From Marinococcus sp. PL1-022 (lineage in GTDB: Bacteria > Bacillota > Bacilli > Bacillales > Marinococcaceae): a stretch of 64,000 nucleotides of DNA. The notes beneath the pieces are model-generated. The model saw only the letters and a program-made list of their open reading frames with translations. It made no database searches and was not told where the DNA came from. The position numbers and the translations under genes were made by a program. Below are positions 62,686 through 64,000 of this stretch, piece after piece; positions within the stretch are counted from its first letter, which is position 1, and the number at the start of each line of letters is the position of its first letter. The stretch covers positions 511,495 through 575,494 of the forward strand of contig NZ_JAWXCX010000001.1 in the NCBI RefSeq assembly GCF_033845285.1, in the 5' to 3' direction.

Positions 62686-62714
62686 AAAAAACCCGTTTCC
62701 AATAAGGAAACGAG
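62686..62714 (-). terminator. Terminator upstream of brnQ
   Basis: Reverse-strand CTCGTTTCC pairs with GGAAACGGG, followed by TTTTTTG. No gene on this strand ends before it in the 270 bases upstream, so it is either an attenuator or the end of a short RNA. Confidence 0.8.
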
Positions 62715-62943
62715 TCAAATTCTAAAAGAGTCCTAAAATAGCATACTGCACTGGATCATCTTGTGAGAAAATGACTATATAAGGAAAAGCATTATGTAAG
62801 GTTAATAATCATTCTATAATGTAACGCGGATCTGGCTGAAAGTAAACCGTCAGCATGCACCAGGACAGATAAAAAAGTATAGGCGGATAAACAGCTTACT
62901 GGAAAAAAAGATAAGGAAAAAATCATTTTTTTAATAATTTTAA

Positions 62944-62968
62944 GTGTATATCAAATATTATAGGGTAT
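62944..62968 (+). promoter_or_regulatory. SigB-type promoter for the 82-residue protein
   Basis: GTGTAT, 13 bp, GGGTAT. The -10 matches the SigB consensus fully and the -35 in four of six. It is 37 bases before the start codon. Confidence 0.6.
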
Positions 62969-63005
62969 ATATGCATAGGTCCAATATCACTTGGAGGTAA
63001 AAACT

Positions 63006-63254
63006 ATGGGGAGAAATATGAACTGGGTTAAAAATCATCATTTTTGTTCCACAGTGGAAGAGCATAATGACATCATTATTTTGGAAGTGCCTTATACAGC
63101 AAGCAATGAACAGTGGGAAGAAATACAGGAAATTATTAATATTCTTCATGATCACGGGTATGTGGAGGGGCAGACAAAGCGTATTGATCAGCTGCAAATT
63201 GAGCTTGTGGGTTTTAAAATCCCTTGGAGCCAGCAAAGAATGAATTCGGGATAA
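63006..63254 (+). CDS. 82-residue protein with SigB-like promoter, unknown function
   Basis: A small soluble protein. It begins MNWVKNHHFCSTVEEHND after the initiator, with a His/Cys pair, continues with a beta strand (DIIILEVPY), an acidic helix (NEQWEEIQEIINILHDHG) and a basic end (VGFKIPWSQQRMNSG). I know no family. The ATG has TTGGAGGT nine bases upstream; an in-frame TTG at 62991 overlaps that site. The promoter suggests general-stress expression. Confidence 0.7.
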   Translation: MGRNMNWVKNHHFCSTVEEHNDIIILEVPYTASNEQWEEIQEIINILHDHGYVEGQTKRIDQLQIELVGFKIPWSQQRMNSG

Positions 63255-63400
63255 AATAAAATAACAAAAATAACCATTTGATGAATAAAAGATTAAAGAA
63301 ATTACGTTTACGTTACAAGTGTATGATAAAACACAAAAATCATATTTGGGTTGATATGATAGTGCTTAATTAATTATTTCGGAGAAAAGAGGTCTGCAAT

Positions 63401-63623
63401 TTGCGCAACCCAATTGTATTAATGATGGTAATGGGGCTTTCCATGTTTTATGTTATTGTGCCGTTTATGAGTATTGAGCAAATGCCGACCGTGCTGACAG
63501 GCGTGCAGCAGATTATGAAGTCTATTACCTCCATAAGTTTTTTATAATATACTTGCCATACGGGTCTCTCTGCTTATCTGCAGGAGGCTTTTATTATTTT
63601 TACCAGAGAAAGAAGCAGTAAGT
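63401..63623 (+). pseudogene. Small membrane protein with probable one-base frameshift
   Basis: A TTG with an AGAGGT site opens a 48-codon frame: a hydrophobic helix (PIVLMMVMGLSMFYVIVPFM) and a short amphipathic stretch, ending SITSISFL then stop at 63547. Adding one base to the run of six T at 63538-63543 joins it to IIYLPYGSLCLSAGGFYYFY and a basic end QRKKQ followed by TAA at 63623. That makes a natural two-helix protein of ~73 residues. The break is either a homopolymer sequencing error or a true frameshift. It directly precedes ppaC. Confidence 0.5.
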
Positions 63624-63661
63624 TGAGCTGAATGCCGAAAAACACGAGGAGAGGAAGGTCT

Positions 63662-64000
63662 GTGACTACATTTATTTTTGGACATAAAAGTCCGGATACC
63701 GATGCCATAGCTTCAGCTATTGCCTATGCGTATTTAAAAAAGAGGTTGGGAGAAGACATTGAGGCGGGAAGACTGGGGGAAATAAATAGCGAAACTGCTT
63801 ATGCGCTGGACTATTTCAAAAAGAAAAAGCCGCAATTAATTCACGATCTTCAAAAAGACACGCCGGTAATACTGATGGATCACAACGAACGACAGCAAAG
63901 TATTGATGGCCTGGAGAATTTTCGTATTAAAGAAATAATCGACCACCATAAAATTGCGAATGTTGAAACGAAAGAGCCAATATACTTTCGGACAGAGCCA
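63662..64000 (+). CDS. ppaC: Manganese-dependent inorganic pyrophosphatase (DHH family), 3' end outside window
   Basis: The first 113 codons of a family II pyrophosphatase, which hydrolyses inorganic pyrophosphate in the cytoplasm. The N-terminal metal motif [17 protein letters not shown] (His, Asp, Asp) and the DHH motif IIDHHKIAN near residue 99 are both intact, as is MDHNERQQS. The start is GTG with a GAGGAAGG site about 8 bases before. The gene is open to the window end; PpaC normally has about 310 residues, so roughly two thirds are missing. Confidence 0.95.
   Translation, partial: MTTFIFGHKSPDTDAIASAIAYAYLKKRLGEDIEAGRLGEINSETAYALDYFKKKKPQLIHDLQKDTPVILMDHNERQQSIDGLENFRIKEIIDHHKIANVETKEPIYFRTEP

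Noticed and set aside
62720-62990. A T-box riboswitch before brnQ
   Set aside because: No specifier/antiterminator landmarks such as the conserved T-box sequence could be found on the reverse strand.

Overview
The window looks like chromosomal DNA from a salt-adapted, low-to-mid-GC Bacillaceae (a Salsuginibacillus/Alkalicoccus-like haloalkaliphile is a reasonable guess; the genus cannot be fixed from this alone). Reasons: the ytkD-pckA-metK block resembles Bacillus, metK sits behind a SAM (S-box) riboswitch, initiation uses strong AGGAGG sites, SigB-like, sigma-54 and cre motifs are present, and there are salt-stress genes: ectoine hydroxylase EctD, two BCCT carriers, four universal stress protein genes with six Usp domains, and a very acidic repeat protein. 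No rRNA, tRNA, CRISPR array, transposase or prophage is visible.

Layout. 1-4.2 kb: ytkD (cut by the window edge), pckA (reverse), a DCC-family thiol protein, SAM riboswitch and metK. 4.2-8.6 kb: a proline-utilisation unit. A 35-residue membrane peptide and putP run leftward; a PAS-AAA+-Fis sigma-54 activator and proline dehydrogenase run rightward. Both structural units have near-perfect -24/-12 promoters and TGCAAAA/TTTTGCA-type palindromes at enhancer distance. 8.6-13 kb: DMT exporter, UbiD decarboxylase, aldo/keto reductase, and a second DCC gene broken by a one-base frameshift. 13-20 kb: stress and osmotic block (Usp, DUF2254 protein, GC-rich ectD, Usp, BCCT), with SigB-like promoters followed by short terminated leaders. 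20-23.8 kb: unknown membrane protein, SleB-like hydrolase, TIM-barrel isomerase, DinB/YfiT protein.

24-30.7 kb: one tightly coupled operon (AbgT carrier, two M20 amidohydrolases, a hydantoinase/carbamoylase-type amidohydrolase, and a multidomain winged-helix regulator), probably for uptake and hydrolysis of N-acyl or N-carbamoyl amino compounds. 30.9-34.2 kb: DUF2512, DUF2243, CtaG and a FAD/Rieske oxidoreductase. 34-43.5 kb: chemoreceptor, diguanylate cyclase, class I aldolase, formamidase with its FmdB-like zinc-ribbon partner, a 53-residue membrane peptide, a sulfotransferase, UppP and a CNNM/CorC transporter. 43.8-51.5 kb: rhamnose-mutarotase-like protein and a galactitol-type PTS locus (PRD regulator, IIA, IIB, IIC, two zinc dehydrogenases with a 55-residue peptide between them). 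51.5-64 kb: tandem-domain Usp pair, second BCCT carrier with a divergent signature, VOC protein, HSL-type esterase, the acidic repeat protein, iron alcohol dehydrogenase, FNT channel, BrnQ, a SigB-linked 82-residue protein, a probably frameshifted small membrane protein, and the start of PpaC pyrophosphatase (cut by the window end).

The best leads for something under-described are the sigma-54 proline module with its symporter micro-peptide, the 24-30 kb amidohydrolase operon with its unusual regulator, the acidic Rho_N/SAP-like repeat protein, the 55-residue peptide inside the polyol PTS operon, and the SigB-promoter/terminator leaders that may be small RNAs. All family names come from reading sequence and motifs; no database search was run.
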